From Sinorhizobium sp. A49 (lineage in GTDB: Bacteria > Pseudomonadota > Alphaproteobacteria > Rhizobiales > Rhizobiaceae): a DNA stretch of 64,000 bases. This document shows positions 1-9,350 of this stretch, one piece after another; the first letter of the stretch is position 1; the number at the start of each line of letters is the position of its first letter. Where the stretch lies: positions 186,001-250,000 of the forward strand of contig NZ_MUNW01000032.1 of the NCBI RefSeq assembly GCF_002002725.1, read 5' to 3'. The notes beneath the pieces were generated by a model that had not been told where the DNA came from, did no database searches, and saw nothing but the letters and a program-made list of their open reading frames with translations. The position numbers and the translations under genes were made by a program.

Positions 1-1
1 C

Positions 2-703
2 GGCAAGCTTGCCGACTGCTCACAGAACACCGCTGAAGGCGCCGAACTTTTCATCGTCGAAGGGGATTCGGCTGGCGGCTCGGCCAAGCAGGCGCGCAAT
101 CGCGCGAACCAGGCTATCCTGCCGCTGCGCGGCAAGATCCTGAACGTCGCCAGCGCCGGCCGGGAAAAGCAGGGCGCCAACCAGCAGATCGGCGACCTAA
201 TCCAGGCGCTCGGCTGCGGCACCCGCAGCAAATACCGCGAAGAGGATCTGCGCTACGAACGCATCGTCGTCATGACCGACGCCGACGTCGACGGCGCGCA
301 CATCGCCTCGCTGCTGATCACCTTCTTTTACCAGGAGATGCCCGAGCTTATCCGTGGTGGCCACCTCTATCTCGCCGTGCCGCCGCTTTATCGCCTGAGC
401 CAGGGCTCAAAGACGCTTTACGCACGCGACGATGCCCATCGCGAAGAACTGATGCGCACCGAATTCAACGGCCGCGGCAAGGTGGAAGTGGGCCGCTTCA
501 AGGGTCTTGGCGAGATGCTGCCGGCGCAGCTCAAGGAAACGACGATGGACCCGAAGTTCCGCACATTGCTGAAGGTGCAGATCGACGACGTCGATTTCGA
601 AGGCACGCGCGAAGCCGTCGACAGCCTGATGGGTACGAAGGCCGACGCACGCTTTCGCTTTATCCAGGAGCGGGCAGTGTTCGCCGACAATCTCGACATC
701 TGA
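2..703 (+). CDS. parE: DNA topoisomerase IV subunit B, C-terminal part
   Basis: The gene enters from the left edge; 233 residues of its C-terminal half are visible. ParE is the ATPase subunit of topoisomerase IV, which decatenates daughter chromosomes with ParC in the cytoplasm. The visible part holds the Toprim metal site: EGDSAGG at fragment residues 20-26 and MTDADVDGA at 91-99, followed by the type II topoisomerase core and the RFKGLGEM segment. The alphaproteobacterial-style ending (RFIQERAVFADNLDI) and the lack of a GyrB-type insert favour ParE over GyrB; this is from family knowledge. The frame is open from base 2. A hairpin follows the stop. Confidence 0.93.
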   Translation, partial: GKLADCSQNTAEGAELFIVEGDSAGGSAKQARNRANQAILPLRGKILNVASAGREKQGANQQIGDLIQALGCGTRSKYREEDLRYERIVVMTDADVDGAHIASLLITFFYQEMPELIRGGHLYLAVPPLYRLSQGSKTLYARDDAHREELMRTEFNGRGKVEVGRFKGLGEMLPAQLKETTMDPKFRTLLKVQIDDVDFEGTREAVDSLMGTKADARFRFIQERAVFADNLDI

Positions 704-719
704 TCGACCGATCCGTCGC

Positions 720-751
720 GGTGCCTATCTGCTTGCAGGCAGACGGGCACC
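720..751. terminator. Hairpin between convergent parE and acetyltransferase genes
   Basis: Arms GGTGCC (720-725) and GGCACC (746-751) enclose a second paired segment, TCTGC (728-732) with GCAGA (739-743). There is no clear T run on either strand, so it is only a candidate bidirectional terminator or mRNA end stabiliser. Confidence 0.35.
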
Positions 752-777
752 CGATGTGGCGTCAGAAGCGACAAGGC

Positions 778-1272
778 CTATCGATCGAGATCAGCAGGCG
801 CATGCAGCGCCTTTTCCATGAACAGACTTAGCGGGTCCGGCTGATAATTGCCGAAAGGCGGACGCTCGACATATCCGGCGCTTCTGTAAAGCCCGATTGC
901 TTCCGGTTGGTGAATGCCAGTCTCAAGCCGGATCATATCAAGCCCAAGGCTCTTGGCCTGCCGCTCGAGTGTCTGCAAAAGACGCTTTCCGACTTTCAGC
1001 CCCCGTGCTTGCGGATCGACAAACATGCGCTTGATCTCCGCCGTGCCATCACAGGCTTCGACCAGCGCGCAGCAACCGACGACAGCCCCATCGAAACGCG
1101 CGACGAAGAAGGATACGGCCGGCTGCTCCAGTGTCGATACATCGACAAGATGATTGCTTTCGGCCGGATAGAGCGACGCCGTATAGGCGTCCGACATCTC
1201 CAGGAGGCGCAGGATTTCCGGCTGGCGCGGCGGTTCTTCGGCAATCGTGACTTCAGGCAATTTTCGATCCAT
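778..1272 (-). CDS. GNAT-family N-acetyltransferase
   Basis: A 164-residue protein of typical single-domain GNAT length. The acetyl-CoA pyrophosphate-binding motif lies at about residues 88-98 (PQARGLKVGKR), followed by the usual alpha helix and the late strand/turn (LYRSAGYVERPPFGNY). The family transfers acetyl groups from acetyl-CoA to amines; the substrate cannot be read from the sequence. The frame extends upstream, but the ATG at 1272 (MDRKLPEV) is chosen because homology-like sequence starts there; its Shine-Dalgarno is weak. Convergent with parE. Confidence 0.8.
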   Translation of the reverse strand: MDRKLPEVTIAEEPPRQPEILRLLEMSDAYTASLYPAESNHLVDVSTLEQPAVSFFVARFDGAVVGCCALVEACDGTAEIKRMFVDPQARGLKVGKRLLQTLERQAKSLGLDMIRLETGIHQPEAIGLYRSAGYVERPPFGNYQPDPLSLFMEKALHAPADLDR

Positions 1273-1502
1273 GGCTGTTTCTGAGTTCTGATACGGTTCG
1301 CGGAAGAAACTACGGTCGTGCGTATCGGGAGCCAATACGTCAAATTGCGCAACAAGCGGACCTGCCCCATCAATCCGAATGACACGACGAAACAAATTGT
1401 TTCTGCGCATTCGAGCCACCGCCCCATTTCCGGAAGAATCACACAGGCATAAGTTGACGTGGAAAAACGCACAACCATGCACTAGATGGACACAGCCAGA
1501 CC

Positions 1503-1919
1503 ATGAAAGCCGCCCTGATCGTCATGACCATTCTTGGCTGTGACCACGACGTGAACCAGTGCCAATATATCTCGACGGTGGATGGGACATGGCCCTCGAT
1601 CGCGCAGTGCGATACCGATTCGCAGAAACAGCTGCCGCGCTTCTCCAACGCCAACTATCCGGTGGTCGTAGCCGTCTGCGAGAGCTCCGGCCCCGGCCTT
1701 GCAACCAACGAACCGCAGCAGGAGGTGGCCGCCCCGCTTCCACGGCCCGAGACGCCATCGCCCCAGGCGACCGAGACGCAAGCGGGCCCGCCGAAACGGG
1801 CTTTGGAATTTCTCTCCGGCGCCGTCCCCGACCGCGAGAAGCTGAAATACCTCGTCAGCAGGCCAGTTCACTATATCGAGGACGGTTACTCGTGGGTGGC
1901 GCGCCGGTTCACCGACTGA
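1503..1919 (+). CDS. Conserved rhizobial hypothetical protein
   Basis: A 138-residue protein with a short hydrophobic start (MKAALIVMTILGC) and four cysteines in the first 60 residues (CDHDVNQC, the C of QCDTD, and C59). The middle is Pro/Glu-rich and low complexity (residues about 68-98). The C-terminus is again well ordered. I recognise it as a protein family seen in Rhizobiaceae, without known function. The cysteines suggest an exported, disulphide-bonded protein, but this is inference; no classical lipobox is present. It stands alone between two minus-strand genes. Confidence 0.65.
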   Translation: MKAALIVMTILGCDHDVNQCQYISTVDGTWPSIAQCDTDSQKQLPRFSNANYPVVVAVCESSGPGLATNEPQQEVAAPLPRPETPSPQATETQAGPPKRALEFLSGAVPDREKLKYLVSRPVHYIEDGYSWVARRFTD

Positions 1920-2012
1920 TGTAACAAGACGAAATCGACATTAATGAATATGTCGTCTTCGAGACCAAGACGACCGTGGCGCGCGGTCAGCGTCAGCTTC
2001 CGTGAGGTAACG

Positions 2013-3152
2013 TCAGGCCGCCTGGCGCGCGGCCAATTGAGCATAATCGCGAGCCGATTGTCGCTGCTCGGCAAAGGCTAGTCGCTCAAGAATTTCCGCC
2101 ATTGCATTGCATGCCGGCGAAGACGCGCCTTGGCCGCGCAGGTTTGCAAGCAGCGCCGTGCAGACAGAGGCGCGGCAATCATCAGTGCCCGTCGTGCCGT
2201 CCTTGCGCCAAAGAAGGACCGCTTCGGCAAACGCTTCGCTGACGTCGCGCCCGAGACCGGCGCTCTCGAACAACGCGCGGATCGAATGAATACGGCCGCC
2301 TGAAAGGATTGAGCGAACGCGCTTTTCTGCAACGCCGGAGAGGTCGACGATCGCGGCCGAGAAAAACTCCGCCCGGCCCGTGACAAGCGCGTGCAGCAGG
2401 AAGGCCGGCGTCAGACGGCCGGTTTCGCGCAGATGGGCGACGAGGTTCGGCAATTCGTTCACTGCCAGGGCACCAGCCATGCCGACCGCTGCGACATCAC
2501 AGGCCTCGCGCGTGATGCGCTCTACCCGTGACGTCCCTATCGCCATCTGAACCAGGCCGAACGCGGCAAGGGCTGCCCCAACCTCTTCGACTAGCGCGTG
2601 CCGCGCGTCACCTGGAAGATCAGCACGATCGAGCAGACGGTCGCGGACGGATGCGGAATGGCCGAGGCGGTCGGCAATCCGCTTCAACGACCGGCGCGAC
2701 AACTGGGCGCCCGCGTTTTCCAGCAGGATCAGCATTTCTTCTTCGCCGCCGATTTCAGCGATGGCGGCTGAGACCGAGCGCGAGACGAACGTACGCGCCG
2801 CAATCAGCGCCCGCGTTTCGACCGAGCCGCGAGCTGCGAGATCGACAAGATCCTCGTCCGTCAAAACGGGCGAGCGGGAGATGACGGTGTAGGCGATCTC
2901 GGGCTGGTCCTCGGCAAGGCCGAGTACGATGGCGCGCGGAACATCGGACGATGCGGCAAGCACGTCCGCCAAAGCGGAACGCACCTTTGGAGAGGGATCG
3001 TCGAGCAGAAATGTCATGGCCATTTCGGCGGCCTGACGATCGATGCCGTTCATCTGCGCGTCGACGTAAGCGCGGCCGAGGGCTCGTGCAGCGCGAGCCC
3101 GATCGCCCGTTCTCGCCGTTTCCACCCAGCGAAGAAATGCTTGTATGATCAC
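2013..3152 (-). CDS. DUF2336 domain protein
   Basis: About 379 residues, nearly all alpha-helical and Ala/Leu/Arg rich, matching the alphaproteobacterial DUF2336 family in length and in the N-terminal segment (IQAFLRWVETART, then FLLDDPSPKVRSALADVL). That pattern looks like repeated helical pairs of a HEAT-like scaffold. No catalytic motif is visible and the family has no settled role. Two GTG starts are possible: 3170 and 3152. I prefer 3152 because homologues begin at the IIQAFLRW segment and a GGGG stretch lies six bases upstream. Divergent from the CitE-like gene. Confidence 0.75.
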   Translation of the reverse strand: MIIQAFLRWVETARTGDRARAARALGRAYVDAQMNGIDRQAAEMAMTFLLDDPSPKVRSALADVLAASSDVPRAIVLGLAEDQPEIAYTVISRSPVLTDEDLVDLAARGSVETRALIAARTFVSRSVSAAIAEIGGEEEMLILLENAGAQLSRRSLKRIADRLGHSASVRDRLLDRADLPGDARHALVEEVGAALAAFGLVQMAIGTSRVERITREACDVAAVGMAGALAVNELPNLVAHLRETGRLTPAFLLHALVTGRAEFFSAAIVDLSGVAEKRVRSILSGGRIHSIRALFESAGLGRDVSEAFAEAVLLWRKDGTTGTDDCRASVCTALLANLRGQGASSPACNAMAEILERLAFAEQRQSARDYAQLAARQAA

Positions 3153-3225
3153 CGACGCCCCACTAGACACCCAAAGCCACCTGATGTTGGAAGCCTAGCC
3201 GGCAAAGGTTTAAGATTGGTTCACC

Positions 3226-3930
3226 ATGTCCGTTAACCGCTTCAAAACCATGAAGCCACTGCTGTTTCAGAGCGTCGGCGCGCCTGTTGCGACGTCCGCC
3301 GTCCTCGGAACCGTTGATGTCCTCATTGTCGAGTTCGGGTTTGGCGGCGACGTGCTTGCTCGACCAGCGGGCGTCGCGAGAAGCGCCTGTCGCATCTTCG
3401 CACGGATCCCTCCGATCAACCGCGTGACGGAGGACGCACTCTTCGCGCTGCTTCTCAACGATATTGACGGTGTCGTGCTCTCCGAATGCAGGAGCCGTGC
3501 GGACGTGCAGAGGCTCGACGTCATGTTGCGTGTCGCGGAGGCAAGCACCAGTTCCCGTCCGCAACAGATTGCTATCCTTGCCGAATATGGTGCGGTCCCG
3601 GAAAGCGTGCTTTCACCCTGCTCCCTTCACGAAAGCTCCCCACGTCTCGAAGGACTTGTTTTCGATGGCCAAAAGCTAGCGGCGGCAACGGGCTGCAAAC
3701 CACTGCCGGTACGGCAGGATCAGGTCACAACCGCGCCGGTTGCCGCCGGGCGCGCCGCCACCGTTCTTCGCGCCCGCGAAGCGGGTCTTGCCTGTTACGA
3801 CGTGCTGCCGCAGACGGCCATGACAGAGATTGCCGCCCGGCAGGCATTTGCTGCCAGCCGCGCCGACGGCTTTTCGTCCGTGGTCTGCCGCTCGCCGGAG
3901 CAAGCGGCATGGCTGAAAATCGGCGACTGA
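3226..3930 (+). CDS. CitE/HpcH-like aldolase-family protein, degenerate
   Basis: A 234-residue protein that resembles the HpcH/HpaI-CitE TIM-barrel family in one block: RIPPINRVTEDALFALL followed by DIDGVVLSECRSRADVQRL (about residues 64-102), equivalent to the phosphoryl/CoA-ester binding strand region. The usual metal-binding acidic motifs (PKVES, LIET) are altered or absent, and it is shorter than active CitE proteins (about 270-290 residues). It may be a non-catalytic or substrate-divergent member. The ATG at 3226 is used; a second ATG at 3250 is possible. Neither has a strong ribosome-binding site. Confidence 0.55.
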   Translation: MSVNRFKTMKPLLFQSVGAPVATSAVLGTVDVLIVEFGFGGDVLARPAGVARSACRIFARIPPINRVTEDALFALLLNDIDGVVLSECRSRADVQRLDVMLRVAEASTSSRPQQIAILAEYGAVPESVLSPCSLHESSPRLEGLVFDGQKLAAATGCKPLPVRQDQVTTAPVAAGRAATVLRAREAGLACYDVLPQTAMTEIAARQAFAASRADGFSSVVCRSPEQAAWLKIGD

Positions 3931-3968
3931 CGCCATCATTGACAGCCCGTCACCGAACCGAAGACGGT

Positions 3969-4571
3969 TCAGCGCGTCGGCCGCACCATCTGGAACACGT
4001 CGCCGCCGTCGCAGTAATCCATGTAGCCAAGGCGGGCGAGCGGGCGCACCGTCGCCATGTCGAAACGACCGTCGCGGATCGCCTCGTCGCGAATGTGTAT
4101 GCCGACGACCTGGCCAATGACGACGTAATTGTCCGAGGGCTCGCCATCAAGCCCCTTTGGCTGAAACATCTCGGTCATCCGGCATTCGAGCGCCGCATAG
4201 GCCTCGCCGACAAACGGCGCCTTGACCAGGATACCGTCAACGGGGGTCAATCCGGCGATCGCAAACTCGCTGTCGCCATGAGGGGCTGCAATAGAGGTCT
4301 TGTTGACCGCCTCGCTCAGATTGCGGCTGGCGAAACTTGCGGTGAATTCGCCCGTTGCTTCGATGTTGCGCACGGAGTCCTTGTAGCCACTCGATGAAAA
4401 CATCACGAGTTTTGGCCGGTCGCTGATCGCATTGAAAAAGGAATAGGGCGCAACATTCAGCGACCCGTCCGCAGCGCGGGTGCCAATCCAGCCGATTGGC
4501 CGCGGCGAGACGATGGCCTTGAACGGATCGTGCGGCAGGCCATGCCTGTTTTCGGCCGTGTCGTAAAACAT
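3969..4571 (-). CDS. Flavin reductase-like (flavoredoxin) family protein
   Basis: A 200-residue FMN-binding split-barrel protein. The family signature PRPIGWIGTRAADGSLNVAPYSFFNAIS (start at residue 24) is the FMN phosphate-binding region, and SFASRNLSEAVNKTS follows at about residue 79. These proteins reduce free flavin or act as flavin partners of monooxygenases. The start overlaps the stop of the upstream nitroreductase gene as ATGA, so the two are translationally coupled and probably act on related redox substrates. Confidence 0.85.
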   Translation of the reverse strand: MFYDTAENRHGLPHDPFKAIVSPRPIGWIGTRAADGSLNVAPYSFFNAISDRPKLVMFSSSGYKDSVRNIEATGEFTASFASRNLSEAVNKTSIAAPHGDSEFAIAGLTPVDGILVKAPFVGEAYAALECRMTEMFQPKGLDGEPSDNYVVIGQVVGIHIRDEAIRDGRFDMATVRPLARLGYMDYCDGGDVFQMVRPTR

Positions 4572-5155
4572 CAGGCGCCTTCTCCGACCCAGGTGACGAT
4601 CTCGGCCAGCTCCGGGCGCGGACGCTCGGTCGGCGGAACCATGGCGGTGCCGATGTGTATGAAGCCGGCGACCTTCTCACCCGGCTCGACGCCGAGCAGC
4701 GGATACGCCTTCTCGTCGAAAGCATACCATTCGGTCAACCAGTTGGAGGCATAGCCCAGCGCATTGGCCGCCATCAACAGGTTGAGGCAGACGGCACCGG
4801 CCGACATCTGCTGCTCCCATTCGGGGATTTTGAAATGCGGGGCCGCCTTGCTGACGACTGCGACGACCACGGGCGCCCGTGACAGCCGCGTCTCTTCCAC
4901 CTTGATCATCTCTTCCGAAAGATCAGGTTTCTTGGTGAGTGCCATTGTCTTCAATTCGCCGCTGATGCGCGCCCTCTCTTCGCCGCGGTAAACGATGAAC
5001 CGCCATGGAGCGAGCTTGCCGTGATCCGGCACGCGCGAGGCGAGCGTCAGCATTTCCTCGACTTCGGCCTTGCCAGGTCCTGGTTCGCCCATCTGAAAAG
5101 CGGGAATGGATCGCCGGGACGCGAGATAATCAACGAGCTTTATTTCGGTTTTCAT
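4571..5155 (-). CDS. Nitroreductase family oxidoreductase
   Basis: A 194-residue single-domain nitroreductase. The N-terminal [12 protein letters not shown] and the [14 protein letters not shown] segment (about residues 42-55) fit the FMN phosphate site of the YdjA-like subgroup, and the C-terminal GFIHIGTA is the conserved final strand region. It reduces quinones, nitro compounds or similar acceptors with NAD(P)H; substrate unknown. It is the first gene of a two-gene unit with the flavin reductase-like gene and is divergent from the periplasmic protein gene at 5255. Confidence 0.85.
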   Translation of the reverse strand: MKTEIKLVDYLASRRSIPAFQMGEPGPGKAEVEEMLTLASRVPDHGKLAPWRFIVYRGEERARISGELKTMALTKKPDLSEEMIKVEETRLSRAPVVVAVVSKAAPHFKIPEWEQQMSAGAVCLNLLMAANALGYASNWLTEWYAFDEKAYPLLGVEPGEKVAGFIHIGTAMVPPTERPRPELAEIVTWVGEGA

Positions 5156-5254
5156 ATTGGGTGAATTCCACTACTTTGCCGCCGACCGGCAGCCACGAAA
5201 ATGCCATACCGGCGTCTCAAGTGGAGTCACCCAGTCAGGAAGTCAACTGCTCTC

Positions 5255-6259
5255 ATGCGCACCTGCCCTCGTATTTTCATCAGAACCGGTTTGGCGGTCG
5301 CACTCGCGAGTATCGCCGCCGGCAGCGTCCTGGCGCAGGATGCGACCGAAGCTTTTGAGAGCTTTCCGTCGATTTCCGGAACGCGCAAGATGCCGAAGCT
5401 GACCGGCTTCAGCCCGATGACCACCGACCCCACGCAGGAAGGCACGCTGAAGGACGTCAAGCTCGAGGCGCTTCTGACCGGCAAGGGCCAACCGGTCGAG
5501 GCGGGCCTGACCTGGCGGGTGTTCAGTCCCATCCCCGGAAGCGATGGGAAGCTGCCGCTGCTGGCAACGTCGGAAGGCGGATCAACGGCCTTTAGCCTGG
5601 TGCCAGGCGAGTATTTCGTCAACGTCGCATTCGGACGTGCCGCCGCCACGCGCAAGATCCGCATCCCGGAAGACGGCGCGCTCGACAAGCAGGTGCTGGT
5701 GCTCGATGCCGGCGGCATGACGCTGAATGCCGTCTCCGGCAGCGATGTGCGCATTCCTCCGGGCGAACTCAGCTTCTCCATCTATTCCTCCGAAACGCAG
5801 GGCGATGGCGAACGGGCGCTGATCGCCGCCGACGTGAAACCCAGCACCGTCATCCGTCTGGGCGCCGGCACCTACCATGTCAGTTCCAACTACGGCACGA
5901 CAAACGCGGTGATCACCGCTGACATCCAGGTGGAGGCCGGCAAACTCACCGAGGCGACGATCCAGCACAAGGCGGCAAAACTGACTTTGAAGCTGGTGTC
6001 CGAAGCGGGCGGCGAAGCCATCGCCGATACCGGCTGGTCGATCCTCACTTCGGCCGGCGACATCGTCGACCAGGAGGAAGGCGCGTTCCCGACGCTCGTT
6101 CTTCTCGAGGGCAACTACACGGCCGTTGCCAGAAACAAGAACAAGATCTACCAGCGCGACTTCACGGTGAAGGCCGGCGTCAACACCGATATCGAAGTAT
6201 TGTTGACCAATGGCGGTGCCGCCGCAAGCCCGGAAGCGGCCGCGGAAGCACAGGATTGA
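5255..6259 (+). CDS. Exported protein of unknown function, repeated beta domains
   Basis: A 334-residue protein with a clear Sec signal peptide (MRTCPRIFIRTGLAVALASI, cleavage near AGSVLA-QD). The remainder looks like three beta-sandwich repeats of about 90 residues, each with a charged strand start, a GxY(F/H)xV segment (GEYFVNVAFG, GTYHVSSNYG, GNYTAVARNK) and a closing basic strand. This is reminiscent of carboxypeptidase-regulatory-like folds. The C-terminus is an Ala/Glu tail. The ATG at 5255 is chosen over 5201 because it makes the signal peptide begin correctly. Probably periplasmic; no partner can be inferred. Confidence 0.7.
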   Translation: MRTCPRIFIRTGLAVALASIAAGSVLAQDATEAFESFPSISGTRKMPKLTGFSPMTTDPTQEGTLKDVKLEALLTGKGQPVEAGLTWRVFSPIPGSDGKLPLLATSEGGSTAFSLVPGEYFVNVAFGRAAATRKIRIPEDGALDKQVLVLDAGGMTLNAVSGSDVRIPPGELSFSIYSSETQGDGERALIAADVKPSTVIRLGAGTYHVSSNYGTTNAVITADIQVEAGKLTEATIQHKAAKLTLKLVSEAGGEAIADTGWSILTSAGDIVDQEEGAFPTLVLLEGNYTAVARNKNKIYQRDFTVKAGVNTDIEVLLTNGGAAASPEAAAEAQD

Positions 6260-6272
6260 TCTAACGGCGCAA

Positions 6273-6310
6273 GGGTGACGTTGAGGCAAACGCCTGACGC
6301 AACGTTACCC
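6273..6310. terminator. Hairpin shared by two convergent gene ends
   Basis: GGGT-(G)-ACGTTG-AGGC on the left pairs with GCCT, then CAACGT-(T)-ACCC on the right, with a four-base bulge. It spans the stop codon of the minus-strand acyltransferase gene and follows the plus-strand exported-protein gene. No long T run, so a candidate bidirectional terminator only. Confidence 0.4.
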
Positions 6311-7144
6311 GGCACGCCTGAGAAAGCGACGACGCGGCGGCGCCATAGAGAACACCGCCTCGTAAATCCGATCGAGCAGAGCCTTGCGGTCGCCATGCGT
6401 GCAAAGCTCTTCCCATGTAAGGATGTGCCCGATGCGGGCTGCGATTGTCGTGCCCGACAACCTTCGGAATTCGCGGATCAGCAGTGAGATCCGCAGCGTT
6501 AGCGACACCTTGCTGGCAAGATGGAAGATGCGGCCGTTCTGCCCTTCGAAATAGATCGGTACGACGCTGGCGCGCGCTGCCTGTATAAGCTTGGCGGGAA
6601 AGATCTTCCACGGCAGATCCTCGGCCCTGCCCCAGCCCGAGCGCGCTGTCGCCACGCCGCCCGCCGGAAAGATCACGATCGTCACGCCTTCCTTCAGCAG
6701 CCGCACGGCCTCATGGCGGGTCGCCATGTTCAGTGCCAGCGCTTCCTTCGTTTCCTCGAACGAAACCGGCAGCGAATAGGGCGCCATCTCCGGCACCTTC
6801 AACAGTTCGTTGTTGATCAACACCCGAAACGGCCGGCCGAGTTGTTCGGCAAGCGCCAGAACGGCGATGCCGTCGCCGATACCGAAGGGATGATTTGCGA
6901 CGATAACCAGCGGCGTGTCCGGAAGATGCTGCGGCGGCCATTCGCCCTGAAGCCGCAGGCGCACATCGATCAGTTGCAGCATTTCGCCGAAGATGCGGTC
7001 GCTCTTGCCGACGATGTCGGTTCGCCAGCGGGTGTAAAGCTTGGCGTATCGGTTGCGACCCGCCAAGCCCTCCATGGAGCGGATGAACCAGCGCTTCAGG
7101 CGCCGGTCATTTTCGTTTGCGTAGGACAGCTCTCTGAACTGCAC
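6305..7144 (-). CDS. Lysophospholipid acyltransferase (PlsC/hemolysin-like)
   Basis: A 279-residue acyltransferase. The catalytic block is NHPFGIGDG at about residues 89-97, an H-X5-D version of the classical H-X4-D motif as found in the hemolysin-like PlsC branch. The second block is IFPAGGVAT at about 158-166, replacing FPEGTRS. The family acylates lysophosphatidic acid or other lysolipids at the inner membrane; in rhizobia members also serve ornithine-lipid synthesis, so the exact acceptor is open. No transmembrane helix is obvious. Lies downstream of thrS on the same strand with a 95-base gap. Confidence 0.78.
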   Translation of the reverse strand: MQFRELSYANENDRRLKRWFIRSMEGLAGRNRYAKLYTRWRTDIVGKSDRIFGEMLQLIDVRLRLQGEWPPQHLPDTPLVIVANHPFGIGDGIAVLALAEQLGRPFRVLINNELLKVPEMAPYSLPVSFEETKEALALNMATRHEAVRLLKEGVTIVIFPAGGVATARSGWGRAEDLPWKIFPAKLIQAARASVVPIYFEGQNGRIFHLASKVSLTLRISLLIREFRRLSGTTIAARIGHILTWEELCTHGDRKALLDRIYEAVFSMAPPRRRFLRRAG

Positions 7145-7239
7145 GGAAGTCTCCGATGGGTGGCCTGCTACAAGGCGCTGTAGTATCCGGATATTCCGCT
7201 AATATGACAGTTTGCTGACAGAGCGAAGGTCCCGGGGTC

Positions 7240-9222
7240 TTAACCCCGGGCTTTCTTTTCAGCCTTGCGCTGGAGATCTGGCGCCGTCGCCTCAGCCGAG
7301 AGCGAGGCAATCGCCTCGTCGAGCGACATCGCCGTCTGCGCCTGCGAGCCGAGACGGCGGATGTTGACCGAACGCTCCTCCGCCTCGCGCTTGCCGCAAA
7401 CGACGATGACCGGAACCTTGGTCACCGAATGCTCGCGGACCTTGTAGTTGATCTTCTCGTTGCGGAAGTCGGTCTCGACCGTCAGCCCGGCGTCACGCAG
7501 AAGCTCGGCGACCTCGCGACCGTAGTCGTCGGCTTCCGAGGTAATCGTCGCGACGACGACCTGCAGCGGCGAAATCCACAGCGGCATGTGGCCGGCGAAG
7601 TTTTCGATCAGGATGCCGAGGAAGCGTTCCATCGAACCGCAGATCGCCCGGTGGATCATCACCGGCTGGCGCTTTTCGGAATCCTTGTCGATATAGAATG
7701 CGCCAAAACGTTCCGGCAGGTTGAAGTCGACCTGCGTCGTGCCGCACTGCCATTCGCGGCCGATTGCGTCCTTCAGCGTATATTCGAACTTCGGACCGTA
7801 GAAGGCGCCCTCGCCCGGCAGGATGCCGGTCTTGATGCGGCCTTCGGACTGCGCCTCGATCGTCTTCAGGACGTCGGTCATCACGCTTTCGGCGCGATCC
7901 CAGAGCTCGTCGGAACCGACGCGCTTGTCCGGACGGGTCGACAGTTTGACGACGACTTCCTTGAAGCCGAAGTCCTCGTAGACCGACAGGATCAGATCGT
8001 TGATGCGCAGGCACTCGGCCGCCATCTGCTCGTCGGTGCAGAAGACGTGCGCATCGTCCTGGGTGAACCCGCGCACACGCATCAGACCATGCAGCGCACC
8101 TGACGGCTCGTAGCGATGGACGTTGCCGAACTCGGCAAGCCGTACCGGCAGTTCGCGATAGGACTTCAAGCCATGCTTGAAGATCTGGATATGGCCGGGG
8201 CAGTTCATCGGCTTCAGCGCGAAGACGCGCTCGTCGTCGGTGTCGTCACCGGCAACCGTCACCTTGAACATGTTGTCGCGGTACCAACCCCAGTGACCCG
8301 ACGTTTCCCACAGCGACTTGTCGAGCACCTGCGGTGCGTTGACTTCCTGGTAGGTGTTGGCAAGGCGCCGGCGCATATAGGCGGTCAGCGTCTGGAACAG
8401 ACGCCATCCCTTGCCATGCCAGAAGACGACGCCTGGACCTTCTTCCTGGAAATGGAAGAGATCCATCTCACGGCCGAGGCGGCGATGGTCGCGCTTTTCC
8501 GCTTCCGCCAGGATGTGCAGGTACTGGTCGAGCTCTTCCTGCGTATGCCAGGCCGTGCCGTAGATACGGGTCAGCATCGGGTTGTTGCTGTCGCCGCGCC
8601 AATAGGCCCCGGCCACCTTCATCAGCTTGAACGCCGTGCCGATCTGGCCGGTGGAGGCCAAATGCGGGCCGCGGCAGAGGTCGAACCAGTCGCCCTGATA
8701 ATAGATCTTGAGATCCTGGCCTTCCGGGATCGCGTCGACGAGCTCGACCTTGTAGGCCTCGCCCTTGTCGGCGAAGACCTGCCGGGCCTTGTCGCGCGAC
8801 CAGACTTCCCGGGTGAACGGCTTGTTGCGTGCGATGATCTCCTTCATGCGCTTCTCGATGACCGGTAGGTCGTCGGGCGTGAAGGGTTCGTTCTTGGCAA
8901 AGTCGTAGTAGAAGCCGTTGTCGATCACCGGGCCAATGGTCACCTGCGTGCCGGGCCAAAGCTCCTGCACGGCTTCGGCCATCACGTGCGCAGCATCGTG
9001 ACGGATCAGCTCGAGCGAACGCTTGTCGTCGCGGGTGACGATTTCGATGCGGCCATCGGCGATGGTGTCGGACAGGTCGCGCAGCTCGCCATCGAGCGCA
9101 ATGGCGACAGCCTTCTTGGCCAGCGACTTCGAAATCGACTCGGCGACGTCGCGCCCGGTCGTGCCCGGGGCGTATTCGCGGACGGAGCCATCAGGAAATG
9201 TAAGGGAAACGGGATTCGACAT
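7240..9222 (-). CDS. thrS: Threonyl-tRNA synthetase
   Basis: 660 residues, full length for bacterial ThrRS. It has an N-terminal TGS domain (about 1-65), an editing domain with HDAAH (75-79) and DLCRGPH (181-187), the class II catalytic core with the zinc Cys in NCPGH (340-344) and motif 2 [11 protein letters not shown] (369-379), and a C-terminal anticodon-binding domain. It charges tRNA-Thr in the cytoplasm. Two adjacent ATGs exist; the second (9222) is six bases from the AGGAG and is preferred. A short GC hairpin (7231-7250) overlaps the stop codon. Confidence 0.97.
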   Translation of the reverse strand: MSNPVSLTFPDGSVREYAPGTTGRDVAESISKSLAKKAVAIALDGELRDLSDTIADGRIEIVTRDDKRSLELIRHDAAHVMAEAVQELWPGTQVTIGPVIDNGFYYDFAKNEPFTPDDLPVIEKRMKEIIARNKPFTREVWSRDKARQVFADKGEAYKVELVDAIPEGQDLKIYYQGDWFDLCRGPHLASTGQIGTAFKLMKVAGAYWRGDSNNPMLTRIYGTAWHTQEELDQYLHILAEAEKRDHRRLGREMDLFHFQEEGPGVVFWHGKGWRLFQTLTAYMRRRLANTYQEVNAPQVLDKSLWETSGHWGWYRDNMFKVTVAGDDTDDERVFALKPMNCPGHIQIFKHGLKSYRELPVRLAEFGNVHRYEPSGALHGLMRVRGFTQDDAHVFCTDEQMAAECLRINDLILSVYEDFGFKEVVVKLSTRPDKRVGSDELWDRAESVMTDVLKTIEAQSEGRIKTGILPGEGAFYGPKFEYTLKDAIGREWQCGTTQVDFNLPERFGAFYIDKDSEKRQPVMIHRAICGSMERFLGILIENFAGHMPLWISPLQVVVATITSEADDYGREVAELLRDAGLTVETDFRNEKINYKVREHSVTKVPVIVVCGKREAEERSVNIRRLGSQAQTAMSLDEAIASLSAEATAPDLQRKAEKKARG

Positions 9223-9350
9223 CATGATCTCCTATCCAGTCCCGCCAACGAATGCGGGTGGTATGGTGTGGTATGACTGACCGGCTTCAGCCGGCTATTT
9301 GACGCAGGCCTGATAGAGGTTTTTCGGGGCCGAGTAAAGGCAAGGAGAGC

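Noticed and set aside
7231-7250. CCCGGGGT-CTTA-ACCCCGGG hairpin at the thrS stop
   Set aside because: On the minus strand no T tract follows it; the T-rich stretch is on the wrong side. It is not counted as a terminator.
9226-9350. Possible T-box or other leader regulation of thrS
   Set aside because: T-boxes are not expected in this group and none of their conserved bases is visible; there is only a small CCGGC/GCCGG hairpin.
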